Positions 26,380 through 34,336 of a DNA stretch of 64,000 nucleotides are shown piece after piece (the stretch's first letter is position 1; each line of letters begins with the position of its first letter). Below the pieces are notes generated by a model. That model was not told the DNA's origin. It did not search any database and worked only from the letters and a program-made list of their open reading frames with translations. Source of the DNA: Ralstonia sp. 25mfcol4.1 (GTDB taxonomy: Bacteria > Pseudomonadota > Gammaproteobacteria > Burkholderiales > Burkholderiaceae); assembly GCF_900104095.1 (NCBI RefSeq), contig NZ_FNJO01000007.1, positions 186,001-250,000 on the forward strand, in the 5' to 3' direction. The position numbers and the translations under genes are program-made.

Positions 26380-26821
26380 CTTCCGGCTTTCCTTATCTGG
26401 CAATGGGTGCGCACCGGTGCGTGTGGATTGCGCGGCTGATGCTAAGCAGGCTTTTTAATTTGCGCCGAGATCCCGCCAAAAACCTCGAATAAACGTGCTG
26501 CCCGGCAGGATTGGGTACCGTTGGCGGCGCTTGAATATGAACGCTTGATTAATGACAAGCAGGCCGTGTGCTGATATTTTTTTCGGCCGTGTTTCATCTT
26601 TACATAACAAGGGAAGTAAAGATTGCAATCGCGGGGCCATCGACCTACTTTGATATGGCACTAACGGAATATCCAGAAAAAGCAATAAGCATCAATCGTA
26701 TTGGCGTGGGGTAGGCACGCCCAGGGACGTTCCATGGATCTGGCGCAGCGGCACGCAACTCGCCGCTGGCCGTTGTAGGGCCCGCTCGCCCTGGCTTGCT
26801 CCCCGTTCTGTTTGGGAGACC
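26380..26821. other. AT-richer intergenic region before the SYLF lipoprotein gene
   Basis: About 440 bases with no supported gene. The segment 26440-26700 is clearly less GC-rich than the rest of the window (for example GATATTTTTTTCGG and TTTACATAACAAGGG). An open frame of 76 codons on the minus strand has no RBS or family resemblance and is not called. The promoter of the downstream lipoprotein gene must lie here. A small RNA or an H-NS-type binding region are possible but not shown. Confidence 0.4.
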
Positions 26822-27391
26822 ATGATGAATCGACGGTTGTTCATGAGCCTGCCTTCACTGGCATTGGCACCGGCTTTATTTGCCTGTACCACCAACATGT
26901 CTGGCAGCGATGCCGTGGCCAAGCGGCGTGAGATCGATGCCGGCGTGGACGGCACCATGAGCAAGCTGTTCGCGTCCGCCAGTTCGGCGCAGGCGCTGTC
27001 GCAGCAGGCAAAGGGCATACTGGTCTTTCCCAAGATCCTGGCCGCCGGCTTTATCGTCGGTGCCGAGTATGGCGAGGGGTCGCTCCGGGTGGCCAATGCG
27101 CCGGTGGGCTATTACCGCACCACGACCGCATCGTTCGGTTTCCTGGCCGGCGCACAGTCCAAGGCGCTCATCCTGATGTTCATGACCGACGCCGCATTGC
27201 AGGCGTTCCAGGCCAGCAGCGGCTGGACGGCCGGCGTGGACGGATCGGTTGCGCTGGCGACCATCGGCGCGAACGGGCAGATCGACACCAACACGGCCCG
27301 CGCGCCCATCGTCGGATTCGTGCTGACCAACGCCGGGCTGATGGCCAACCTGTCGCTCGAAGGCACCAAGATCAGCAAGCTCGATATCTGA
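26822..27391 (+). CDS. SYLF-domain (YSC84-like) lipoprotein
   Basis: 189 residues. The N-terminus is a lipoprotein signal with lipobox ALFAC (Cys22). The SYLF/Ysc84 domain follows, with AKGILVFPKILAAGFIVGAEYGEGSL, quoted here in segments (AKGILVFPK, GAEYGEGSL), and the repeated SFGFLAGAQSKALILMFM. In eukaryotes the domain binds phosphoinositides; in bacteria its role is unknown, and the lipid anchor places it at the outer membrane. MMNRR gives two possible ATGs (26822 and 26825). The kinase gene starts 17 bases after its stop, so they are probably cotranscribed. Confidence 0.85.
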   Translation: MMNRRLFMSLPSLALAPALFACTTNMSGSDAVAKRREIDAGVDGTMSKLFASASSAQALSQQAKGILVFPKILAAGFIVGAEYGEGSLRVANAPVGYYRTTTASFGFLAGAQSKALILMFMTDAALQAFQASSGWTAGVDGSVALATIGANGQIDTNTARAPIVGFVLTNAGLMANLSLEGTKISKLDI

Positions 27392-27407
27392 GCGTGCGCG
27401 TCCGACC

Positions 27408-28304
27408 ATGAGATGGGTCACGATCCTGCTGCTGGGGGCGTCCGTCGCGCTGGCGACGGGCGTGCTGCCGCGCCCGCGCGCCGCGCCGAGGCGCCGTAGC
27501 GATACCCTGCGCGTGATCGATACCAGTCCGTTCTCCGACATCGCCAGCCGCCCCGGCATGGTCGAACTGGCTGGGTCGCTGGCGCACGAACTCAATCAGC
27601 CGCTGACCGCCATTACCAGCAACGCCCAGGCCGCGCGCGAGTACCTGATGTCGGGCACGCCGGATCAGGGCGAGATCCGCGAAATCCTCGATGACATCGT
27701 CAGCGACGCCTCGCGCGCCAGCGATATCGTCAAGGGCGTGCGGGCGCTGATCCGCGGCGAGGCCCCTCACCTGGTGCCGTTCCAGATTGGCGAGGTGATC
27801 GCGCGTGCGCTGGAACTGGTGCGCGACGAAGCCCGGGCGCGCGAGGTGACCGTGGATGGCACGGCGGATGGCGAATTGCCGCGCGCCGTGGGCGATCCGA
27901 TGGAGATCCAGCTCGTGCTGCTGAACCTTCTGGTCAATGCGCTGGATGCCGTCGAGGCAGCGCACGCCCGTGGCGCGCGCAAGGTATCGGTCGGCGCGTC
28001 CGCGCAGGACGGCGTGCTGAAGCTGACCGTCCGCGACAACGGCTGCGGCGTCGCCGAGGGCGACCTCGACAAGATCTTCCGCCCGTTCTTTTCCTCTAAG
28101 CCCAAGGGCATGGGCCTGGGCCTGTCGTTCAGCCGCGCGCTCATGGAACGCAATGGCGGCCGGCTGCGCGCCATCCGAAACAGCGACAGGGGCATGACGT
28201 TCGAATGCCTGCTGCGCACCGAACTTCCCGCCTCGGCCACGGCGCATCATCGCGGCCCTGCGGTCGTTGCGGCCCGGTTCAGGACTGCATTTTCCCGGAG
28301 GTAG
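27408..28304 (+). CDS. Membrane-tethered sensor histidine kinase
   Basis: 298 residues. One N-terminal hydrophobic segment (about 3-20) is followed directly by the dimerisation domain: SLAHELNQPLTAITSNAQAA with phosphoacceptor His60. The N-box is NLLVNALDAVE, G1 DNGCGV, F-box FRPFFSSK and G2 GMGLGLSF. No periplasmic or PAS sensor domain exists, so signal input is unclear; the single segment may interact with a partner membrane protein. It is followed after 6 bases by a FixJ-type regulator, its likely cognate. Confidence 0.85.
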   Translation: MRWVTILLLGASVALATGVLPRPRAAPRRRSDTLRVIDTSPFSDIASRPGMVELAGSLAHELNQPLTAITSNAQAAREYLMSGTPDQGEIREILDDIVSDASRASDIVKGVRALIRGEAPHLVPFQIGEVIARALELVRDEARAREVTVDGTADGELPRAVGDPMEIQLVLLNLLVNALDAVEAAHARGARKVSVGASAQDGVLKLTVRDNGCGVAEGDLDKIFRPFFSSKPKGMGLGLSFSRALMERNGGRLRAIRNSDRGMTFECLLRTELPASATAHHRGPAVVAARFRTAFSRR

Positions 28305-28310
28305 GACTCC

Positions 28311-28934
28311 ATGCTCGCTACCAGGACCACCCTCTACATCGTTGACGATGACGATAGCGTTCGCCGCGCGCTGGGCCGTGTGCTGGGCGCGCATGGCTAC
28401 CTGACTGCCGGGTTTGCGTCAGCCAGCCAGTTCCTGGAAGAAGCCGATCTGGACACCGCTCCTGGCTGCATGCTGCTGGACCTGCAGCTGCCCGACATCA
28501 GCGGCATCGACCTGCAGCAGGCGCTGTGCAGCCGGATTCCGGTCATCATCCTGACCGGACATGCCGACGTGGCCAGCGCGGTACTGACGATGCAGGCGGG
28601 CGCCATCGACTTCCTGCAAAAGCCGGTATCCGACGTGCAATTGCTGGCTGCGGTCAGCAAGGGCTGCGACTGTGCCACGCGACTGTTTGCACAGGCCAGC
28701 GAATTGCGCGACCTGAAAAAGAAGATCGACCGCCTGACGCCGCGCGAGCGCGAGGTGCTGGCGTGGATCGTCACGGGCTTCCGCAACAAGCAGGTGGCCA
28801 ACCGGCTTGGCACGGTGGAGAAAACCATCAAGGTTCATCGCGCCCACGTCATGCAGAAGCTCGAAGTGGATTCCCTGCCGGCATTGGTCCGCATTGCCGA
28901 CCGCATGGGCATGGTGGCGGATCCGGCCGCCTGA
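28311..28934 (+). CDS. FixJ/NarL-type response regulator
   Basis: 207 residues. The receiver domain has YIVDDDDSVRRAL at the start, phosphoacceptor Asp in LLDLQLPD, Thr in IILTGHAD and Lys in LQKPVS. The LuxR-type output domain reads LTPREREVLAWIVTGFRNKQ with recognition helix EKTIKVHRAHVMQKL. It lies 6 bases after the kinase gene. The family activates transcription as a phosphorylated dimer on dyad sites. The recurrent ATTGGNCCWWGGNCCAAT dyads of this region, including one 100 bases downstream of its stop, are candidate targets; that link is an inference. Confidence 0.9.
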   Translation: MLATRTTLYIVDDDDSVRRALGRVLGAHGYLTAGFASASQFLEEADLDTAPGCMLLDLQLPDISGIDLQQALCSRIPVIILTGHADVASAVLTMQAGAIDFLQKPVSDVQLLAAVSKGCDCATRLFAQASELRDLKKKIDRLTPREREVLAWIVTGFRNKQVANRLGTVEKTIKVHRAHVMQKLEVDSLPALVRIADRMGMVADPAA

Positions 28935-29032
28935 ACACGGTTCGTCAGCCCGGGGGCGCAATCCCGCGGCGCGCTCCCCGATACCATCCCAGGGCCATTC
29001 CCGCGCCGGTCCGGCGAAAATCCTGCATGCCC

Positions 29033-29052
29033 GCTGGACCATGGGCCAATAT
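29033..29052 (+). promoter_or_regulatory. GG-rich dyad operator upstream of the lone receiver gene
   Basis: GCTGGACCATGGGCCAATAT, centred at 29041.5, matches the right half of ATTGGNCCWWGGNCCAAT fully and the left half partly. A -10-like CCTAAT at 29076-29081 lies about 35 bases from the centre. The receiver gene starts at 29117. Confidence 0.55.
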
Positions 29053-29116
29053 CGCCCGCCGCGCGTGTCTCGTAGCCTAATCAGTACGTGCTTACGATCG
29101 GCTGCGCAACGTGCAA

Positions 29117-29488
29117 ATGGGTGCGACGGGAAACTTCGTGGTGGTTGTCGACGACGACGCGTCGGTGGCGCGGTCCACGTCGCGGCTATTGCGTGCCGCG
29201 GGGATCACCGTCGACACCTTCACCAGCGGCGCCGATTTTCTTTCCCGCATCCACGGCAAGGCGAGCTATCGGCCGTTCTGCGTGATCCTCGATGTCTGCA
29301 TGCCCGGGATTGACGGGCTGGAAGTGCAGCAGCAACTGGCCGGCCTGGACCTGCCCCTGATCTTCATCACCGCGCACGAGGTGCCCGAGGCACGTGACAA
29401 GGCATTGGCGGCCGGCGCCGTCGGCTATCTGCGCAAGCCTTTCGACGCCGCGCAGCTGGTGGATCTGGTACGTAGCGTGATGCCTTAG
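29117..29488 (+). CDS. Stand-alone receiver-domain response regulator
   Basis: 123 residues consisting of one receiver domain: VVVVDDDASVARS (acidic pocket), VILDVCMPG (phosphoacceptor Asp), LIFITAHE (Thr) and YLRKPFD (Lys). No output domain follows; the next 120 bases are non-coding. Such CheY/SpdR-like proteins act as phosphate sinks or protein-interaction switches. A GTG at 29111 would add two residues. It has its own promoter with a dyad operator, separate from the kinase/FixJ pair 180 bases upstream, so it may give feedback on that pair. Confidence 0.85.
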   Translation: MGATGNFVVVVDDDASVARSTSRLLRAAGITVDTFTSGADFLSRIHGKASYRPFCVILDVCMPGIDGLEVQQQLAGLDLPLIFITAHEVPEARDKALAAGAVGYLRKPFDAAQLVDLVRSVMP

Positions 29489-29497
29489 CCCCATGCC

Positions 29498-29517
29498 TTT
29501 GGTCCTTGGTCCAATTG
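29498..29517 (+). promoter_or_regulatory. GG-rich dyad operator upstream of the RRM/RND-efflux unit
   Basis: TTTGGTCCTTGGTCCAATTG, centred at 29506.5, differs from ATTGGNCCWWGGNCCAAT at one base. TCTTAT at 29542-29547 is a -10 candidate 35.5 bases from the centre. The RRM gene starts at 29611. Confidence 0.6.
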
Positions 29518-29610
29518 TCATTCAGGCCGCAACAGGCACACTCTTATCAGGGCACGCGGCAGGCACCCTGCCATACGCGTGTTTCGCGGGCCGAACAGGA
29601 GGACCGGCAA

Positions 29611-29865
29611 ATGTCGCTACTGATGATTTCCAACCTCCACCCGGACACCACGGAGGAGCAGGTCAAGGAATTCCTTGGCCGCTATGGCTTTCCGGCGGCA
29701 GACGAGATCGAACGGCAGGAGGGCGATGGCACGCGTCCGTCGATGACGCTGACGTTCCGGACGGTGGACATGGGCGCGCTGCAACAGCTCGTACCGCGTA
29801 TCCACGGCGTGTTCTGGAATGGCCACAAGATCAATGCGCTGATCCTGCGCGAACACTTCAGGTAA
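29611..29865 (+). CDS. Small RRM-type RNA-binding protein
   Basis: 84 residues. It opens with SLLMISNLHPDTTEEQVKEF, resembling the beta1-alpha1 part of an RNA-recognition motif, and later TLTFRTVDMGALQQLV covers beta3-alpha2. The aromatic RNP residues of classical RRMs are only partly present. AGGAGG lies ahead of the ATG at a spacing of 8. It is placed directly behind a dyad operator and 50 bases before the RND adaptor gene. Similar short RRM proteins in betaproteobacteria respond to cold or stress; the RNA target here is unknown. Confidence 0.7.
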   Translation: MSLLMISNLHPDTTEEQVKEFLGRYGFPAADEIERQEGDGTRPSMTLTFRTVDMGALQQLVPRIHGVFWNGHKINALILREHFR

Positions 29866-29915
29866 TCGCAAAAGTCTCGCGTGGCCCACGGCCGGCGCGG
29901 GCAGGAGATACGACG

Positions 29916-31166
29916 ATGGCAAGCGGTCTGGTATCCAAGCGCGGTCGGTGGGCATTGCTGGTCCTGGCCGCACTGGCGGTGACCGGCTGCCACAAGCAGG
30001 AGGCCAAGGCGCCGGCGGCACCGCCGGCGGCCGAAGTGGGCGTGGTCAAGGTGACGCTGCACGACGTGCCCCTCACCTACGAGTTCGTGGGTGAAACGCA
30101 GAGTTCGCAGCAGGTGGAAATCCGGGCCCGGGTGAGCGGCTTCCTGGAGCAGCGCCTCTATACCGAGGGCTCGATGGTCAAGGCCGGCCAGGTCATGTTC
30201 CGCATGGACCAGAAGCCGTTCCAGGCCGCGCTCGATGCGGCGCAGGCCGAACTGGCCCAGCAGCAGGCCCGGCTGACCACCGCGCGGTCCAACCTGGCAC
30301 GCGTCAAGCCGCTGGCTGCCAAGAACGCGTTGAGCCAGAAGGACCTCGATGAAGCCACCGGGCAGGAACAGGCCGCCGCCGCCGCCGTGGAAGCGGCCAG
30401 GGCCAACGTCACCAACGCCAAACTGAATCTCGGCTACACGACCATCACGTCGCCGGTGGATGGCCTGTCCAGCTACGCCAAGAAGCAGGTGGGGTCCTAC
30501 ATCGACGCCACCAACAGCCTGCTCACCTATGTGGCCAAGCTCGATCCGATCTGGATCAACTTCAGCCTGTCCGAGAACGAGGTGCTGCAATACCAGTCGC
30601 AGACCGCGTCCGGCACGCTCCGCATGCCCGAGCGCGGCGCGATGGAGGTCGAGATCGTGCTGGCCGACGGCACCACGTATCCGCAGCGCGGGCGTATCGC
30701 CTTCGCCGATGCGTCGTTCAACTCCGAGACCGGCACCTACCTGATCCGCGCCGAAATGCCGAACACCAAGGGCATGCTGCGGCCGGGGCAGTTCGTGCGC
30801 GTGAGGCTGATCGGCGCGGTGCGTACCAAGGCCATCACCGTGCCGCAGGAAGCCGTCGTGCAGGGCCAGCGCGGCCAGTCCGTCTGGCTGGTGGGCAAGG
30901 AGAACAAGGCCGAGTCGCGCGTGATCGACGTGGGCGAATGGTCGCAGGGCAACTGGGTGGTCCGTTCGGGCCTGCGCGAGGGCGATACCGTCATCGTCGA
31001 TGGTGCGATACGCCTCGCGCCGGGCGCGCCGGTCAAGCCGGTGGCGGCTGCGCCGCGCCCGGCCAGCGACGGGCCGTCACCGGTGCCGCCGTCGGCGCCG
31101 CCCGCGCGGCCAGCGGCGCCGGGCGCCCCCGGTGCGGCGGAAGCCGGCAAGGGTGCCGCGTCATGA
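29916..31166 (+). CDS. RND efflux periplasmic adaptor (membrane fusion lipoprotein)
   Basis: 416 residues. The signal sequence ends in lipobox AVTGC (Cys near 24). Adaptor domains are in the usual order: VEIRARVSGFLEQRLYTEGS (lipoyl half), an alpha-hairpin with Ala/Gln heptads (about 100-160), NLGYTTITSPVDGLS (second lipoyl half), then beta-barrel and membrane-proximal domain. A Pro/Ala-rich tail of about 50 residues ends the protein. It links the inner-membrane pump to the outer-membrane channel. GGAGA precedes the ATG; the stop overlaps the permease start by 4 bases. Confidence 0.9.
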   Translation: MASGLVSKRGRWALLVLAALAVTGCHKQEAKAPAAPPAAEVGVVKVTLHDVPLTYEFVGETQSSQQVEIRARVSGFLEQRLYTEGSMVKAGQVMFRMDQKPFQAALDAAQAELAQQQARLTTARSNLARVKPLAAKNALSQKDLDEATGQEQAAAAAVEAARANVTNAKLNLGYTTITSPVDGLSSYAKKQVGSYIDATNSLLTYVAKLDPIWINFSLSENEVLQYQSQTASGTLRMPERGAMEVEIVLADGTTYPQRGRIAFADASFNSETGTYLIRAEMPNTKGMLRPGQFVRVRLIGAVRTKAITVPQEAVVQGQRGQSVWLVGKENKAESRVIDVGEWSQGNWVVRSGLREGDTVIVDGAIRLAPGAPVKPVAAAPRPASDGPSPVPPSAPPARPAAPGAPGAAEAGKGAAS

Positions 31167-34100
31167 AACTGTCCCACTTCTTCATCGACCGGCCGATCTT
31201 TGCGTCGGTGCTGTCGATCATCATCGTGGTGGGCGGGATGGTGGCGCTGTTCAACCTGCCTATCGCGCAGTTTCCCGACATCACGCCACCCAGCATCACG
31301 GTGTCGACCACGTATCCGGGCGCCAGCTCGGAAGTGGTGGCGCAGAATGTGGCGGCGCCCATCGAGCAGCAGGTGAACGGCGCGGACAACATGCTGTACA
31401 TGTCGTCCACCAGTTCGTCCACGGGCAATATCACGCTGACCACGTACTTCGAGATCGGCACCGATCCGGCACTGGCGCAGGTTGACGTGCAAAATCGGGT
31501 CAACCTGGCCCTGCCGACCCTGCCCGACGCCGTGACCAAGCAGGGCGTGACCGTGGAAAAGCGTTCGCAGGCGTTCATGATGGTGATTGCCGTCTATTCG
31601 CCTGACAACAGCTACCCGCAAACCTTCGTCGACAACTACACCAGCATCTACATCCTCGATTCGCTCAAGCGCATCCCGGGTGCCAACCAGTCGTCCATCT
31701 TCGGCACGCCGGACTACGCGATGCGCATCTGGCTCAAGCCGGACCGCATGGCCCAGCTGGGCATCACGGCCGAGGATGTCAAGAACGCCGTGGCCAACCA
31801 GAACGAGCAGTTCTCGGCGGGCCGCATCGGCAGTTCGCCCACGTCGGAGCCGGTCAAGCAGACGTTCCCGGTGACCACCAAGGGCCGCATGACCGAGCCG
31901 GCCGAGTTCGAGAACATCATCCTGCGCGCGGCATCGGGCGACGCCGCGCTGGTGCGGCTCAAGGATGTCGGCCGGGCCGAGCTGGGTTCGAAGGACTACT
32001 CGCTGCGCAGCCGCTACAAGGGCAAGACGGCCACGCTGCTGGCCGTGTACCAGCAGCCGGGCGCCAATGCGCTGGCAGTGGCCGGCCAGGTCCGCAAGGC
32101 GCTGGAGGAAGCCAAGAAGACGTTTCCGCCGGGGCTGGAATACGAGATCGCGCTCGACACCACCGAGTTCGTGCATGAATCGATCAACGAGGTGGTCCAC
32201 ACCTTGCGCGACGCGGTGATCCTGGTGATTCTGGTGGTGTACCTGTTCCTGCAGAGTTTCCGCGCCACGCTGGTGCCGATCCTGGCGGTGCCGGTGTCGA
32301 TCATCGGTACGTTCACCGCCATGGCCGCGTTCGGCTTCTCGGTGAACATGCTCACGCTGTTCGGGATGGTGCTGGCCATCGGCATCGTGGTGGACGATGC
32401 CATCGTCGTGATCGAGAACGTCGAACGCAACATGATGGAGTTCCACATGCCGCCCAAGGAGGCCGCCAAGGCCGCCATGGACGAAGTGGGCGGCCCGGTG
32501 ATCGCCATCGTGCTGGTGCTGCTGGCGGTGTTCATCCCGGTGGCGTTCCTGTCGGGCATCACGGGCCAGCTATACAAGCAGTTCGCCATCACGCTGGCGG
32601 TATCGGTGCTGCTGTCCGGGGTGGTGGCGCTGACGCTGTCGCCGGCGCTGGCGGCCATCCTGCTCAAGCCGGGCAGCCACGAGAAGAACCGGTTCTTCCG
32701 CTGGTTCAACCGCAGTTTCGACCGGCTGGTGGAAGGCTATGGCTCGACCGTGCAGGCCGTGATCCGGCGCACGGCGATCTCGGTGGGCATCGTCATCGCG
32801 CTGATCGTGGCCGCCGTGCTGATGTTCATGCGCATTCCGTCATCGTTCCTGCCGGTGGAGGACCAGGGCTATCTGCTCGGCGCGGTCATCATGCCCGACG
32901 CGGCCAGCCTGGACCGCACCGGCGCGGTATCGAAGCGGGCTGCCGAGTGGTTCGAGAAGCAGCCGGCGGTGAAATCGGTGGCGGTGCCCGACGGCTACAG
33001 CCTGATCGATTCGCAGAACAAGTCGAACGCCGGCACGCTGTTCATCACGCTGAAGGGCTTCCATGAGCGCGGCAAGGGCGAAAGCGCGGCTGACCTGATC
33101 GCGCAGGCCAACAAGGAGTTTTCGACCTATCGGGAAGGGCTGGTGATTCCCGTGAATCCGCCGTCGATACCGGGGCTCGGCACCACGGGCGGCTTCGAGT
33201 TCTGGCTGCAGAGCACCGGCGACGGTACCTACCAGCAGCTTGAGGAACGCACGCGGGCGTTCATTGCCAAGGCCCGGCAGCGGCCGGAACTGCGCGGCGT
33301 GAGCACGACGATCAACACGCGGTCGCGGCAATTGCTGGTCGACCTCGACCGCGAGCGCGCCGAAACACAGGGCGTGCCCGTGGAGCAGGTGTATTCCGCG
33401 CTGCAGACGATGTTTGGGTCGTTGTACGTGAGCCAGTTCCCGAAAAACAGCCGGCTGTTCCAGGTGATCCTGCAGGCCGAACCGGAGTACCGGTCGAAGC
33501 CCGAGGATATCGACAAGGTCTACGTGCGCAATTCACGCAACGAAATGGTGCCGATCAAGGCCGTGACCACGGCGCGTTATGTGGCCGGCGCCGATCTGGT
33601 GACGCGCTTCAACAACTTCCCGGCGGCCAAGATCACCGGTGACGCCGCGCCGGGGTACAGCTCGGGCCAGGCGCTGCAGGCCATGGAGGAGGTGGCGGCC
33701 GAGGTGCTGGGCCTAGGCTACAGCTATGCGTGGAGCGGTCAGGCCTATGAGGAAAAGAAGGCCGGGTCCACGGCGGCGATGGTGTTCGCGTTCGCATTGC
33801 TGATGGTGTTCCTGATCCTGGCGGCGCAGTACGAGAAATGGTCGCTGCCGATCGGGGTGCTGCTGGCCGTGCCGTTCGCGCTGTTCGGCGCGCTGGTGGG
33901 CATCCTGGTGCGGGGCATGGAAAACGATGTGTACTTCCAGATCGGCCTGACGGTGCTGATCGCCCTGGCCGCCAAGAATGCCATCCTGATCTTCGAATTC
34001 GCGGTGGAGATGCGTGTCAAGGAGGGACTCAGCCCGTATGACGCGGCGGTCAAGGCGTCCAAGATGCGGCTGCGCCCGATCATCATGACGTCGCTGGCGT

Positions 34101-34336
34101 TCATCCTCGGCTGCATCCCGCTGGCCATCGCAAGCGGTGCGTCGGCGGCCAGCCGCCAGTCGCTGGGCACGGGCGTGATCGGTGGGATGCTTGGCGCCAC
34201 GGTGATCGCCATCTTCTTTATCCCGATGTTCTTCTGGGGGCTGGAGCGCGAGAGCAAGAAGAAGCTCGCCAAGCAGGCCGAGAAGGATGCCGGGCCAGGC
34301 GCCGACCCCGCCGCGCCCACCGGAGGCACGCTATGA
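31163..34336 (+). CDS. RND multidrug efflux permease (HAE1 family)
   Basis: 1057 residues, normal length for MexB/AcrB-like pumps. It starts LSHFFIDRPIFASVLSIII. The proton-relay residues are in TM4 (GIVVDDAIVVIENVER) and the Lys in TM10 (LAAKNAILIFEFA). Two large periplasmic loops and the duplicated six-helix halves are present. It should export hydrophobic drugs or aromatic compounds as a trimer driven by the proton gradient. It is the middle gene of an adaptor-permease-outer-membrane-factor operon with ATGA overlaps on both sides. Substrate range cannot be read from the sequence. Confidence 0.95.
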   Translation: MKLSHFFIDRPIFASVLSIIIVVGGMVALFNLPIAQFPDITPPSITVSTTYPGASSEVVAQNVAAPIEQQVNGADNMLYMSSTSSSTGNITLTTYFEIGTDPALAQVDVQNRVNLALPTLPDAVTKQGVTVEKRSQAFMMVIAVYSPDNSYPQTFVDNYTSIYILDSLKRIPGANQSSIFGTPDYAMRIWLKPDRMAQLGITAEDVKNAVANQNEQFSAGRIGSSPTSEPVKQTFPVTTKGRMTEPAEFENIILRAASGDAALVRLKDVGRAELGSKDYSLRSRYKGKTATLLAVYQQPGANALAVAGQVRKALEEAKKTFPPGLEYEIALDTTEFVHESINEVVHTLRDAVILVILVVYLFLQSFRATLVPILAVPVSIIGTFTAMAAFGFSVNMLTLFGMVLAIGIVVDDAIVVIENVERNMMEFHMPPKEAAKAAMDEVGGPVIAIVLVLLAVFIPVAFLSGITGQLYKQFAITLAVSVLLSGVVALTLSPALAAILLKPGSHEKNRFFRWFNRSFDRLVEGYGSTVQAVIRRTAISVGIVIALIVAAVLMFMRIPSSFLPVEDQGYLLGAVIMPDAASLDRTGAVSKRAAEWFEKQPAVKSVAVPDGYSLIDSQNKSNAGTLFITLKGFHERGKGESAADLIAQANKEFSTYREGLVIPVNPPSIPGLGTTGGFEFWLQSTGDGTYQQLEERTRAFIAKARQRPELRGVSTTINTRSRQLLVDLDRERAETQGVPVEQVYSALQTMFGSLYVSQFPKNSRLFQVILQAEPEYRSKPEDIDKVYVRNSRNEMVPIKAVTTARYVAGADLVTRFNNFPAAKITGDAAPGYSSGQALQAMEEVAAEVLGLGYSYAWSGQAYEEKKAGSTAAMVFAFALLMVFLILAAQYEKWSLPIGVLLAVPFALFGALVGILVRGMENDVYFQIGLTVLIALAAKNAILIFEFAVEMRVKEGLSPYDAAVKASKMRLRPIIMTSLAFILGCIPLAIASGASAASRQSLGTGVIGGMLGATVIAIFFIPMFFWGLERESKKKLAKQAEKDAGPGADPAAPTGGTL

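Noticed and set aside
26455-26685. A 76-codon minus-strand open frame in the AT-rich gap
   Set aside because: No ribosome-binding site, no signal or domain pattern, and composition unlike neighbouring genes; treated as non-coding.
30737-32446. A 569-codon minus-strand frame opposite the RND adaptor/permease junction
   Set aside because: Antisense shadow of the RND genes, with His/Asp/Arg-rich sequence and no recognisable fold.
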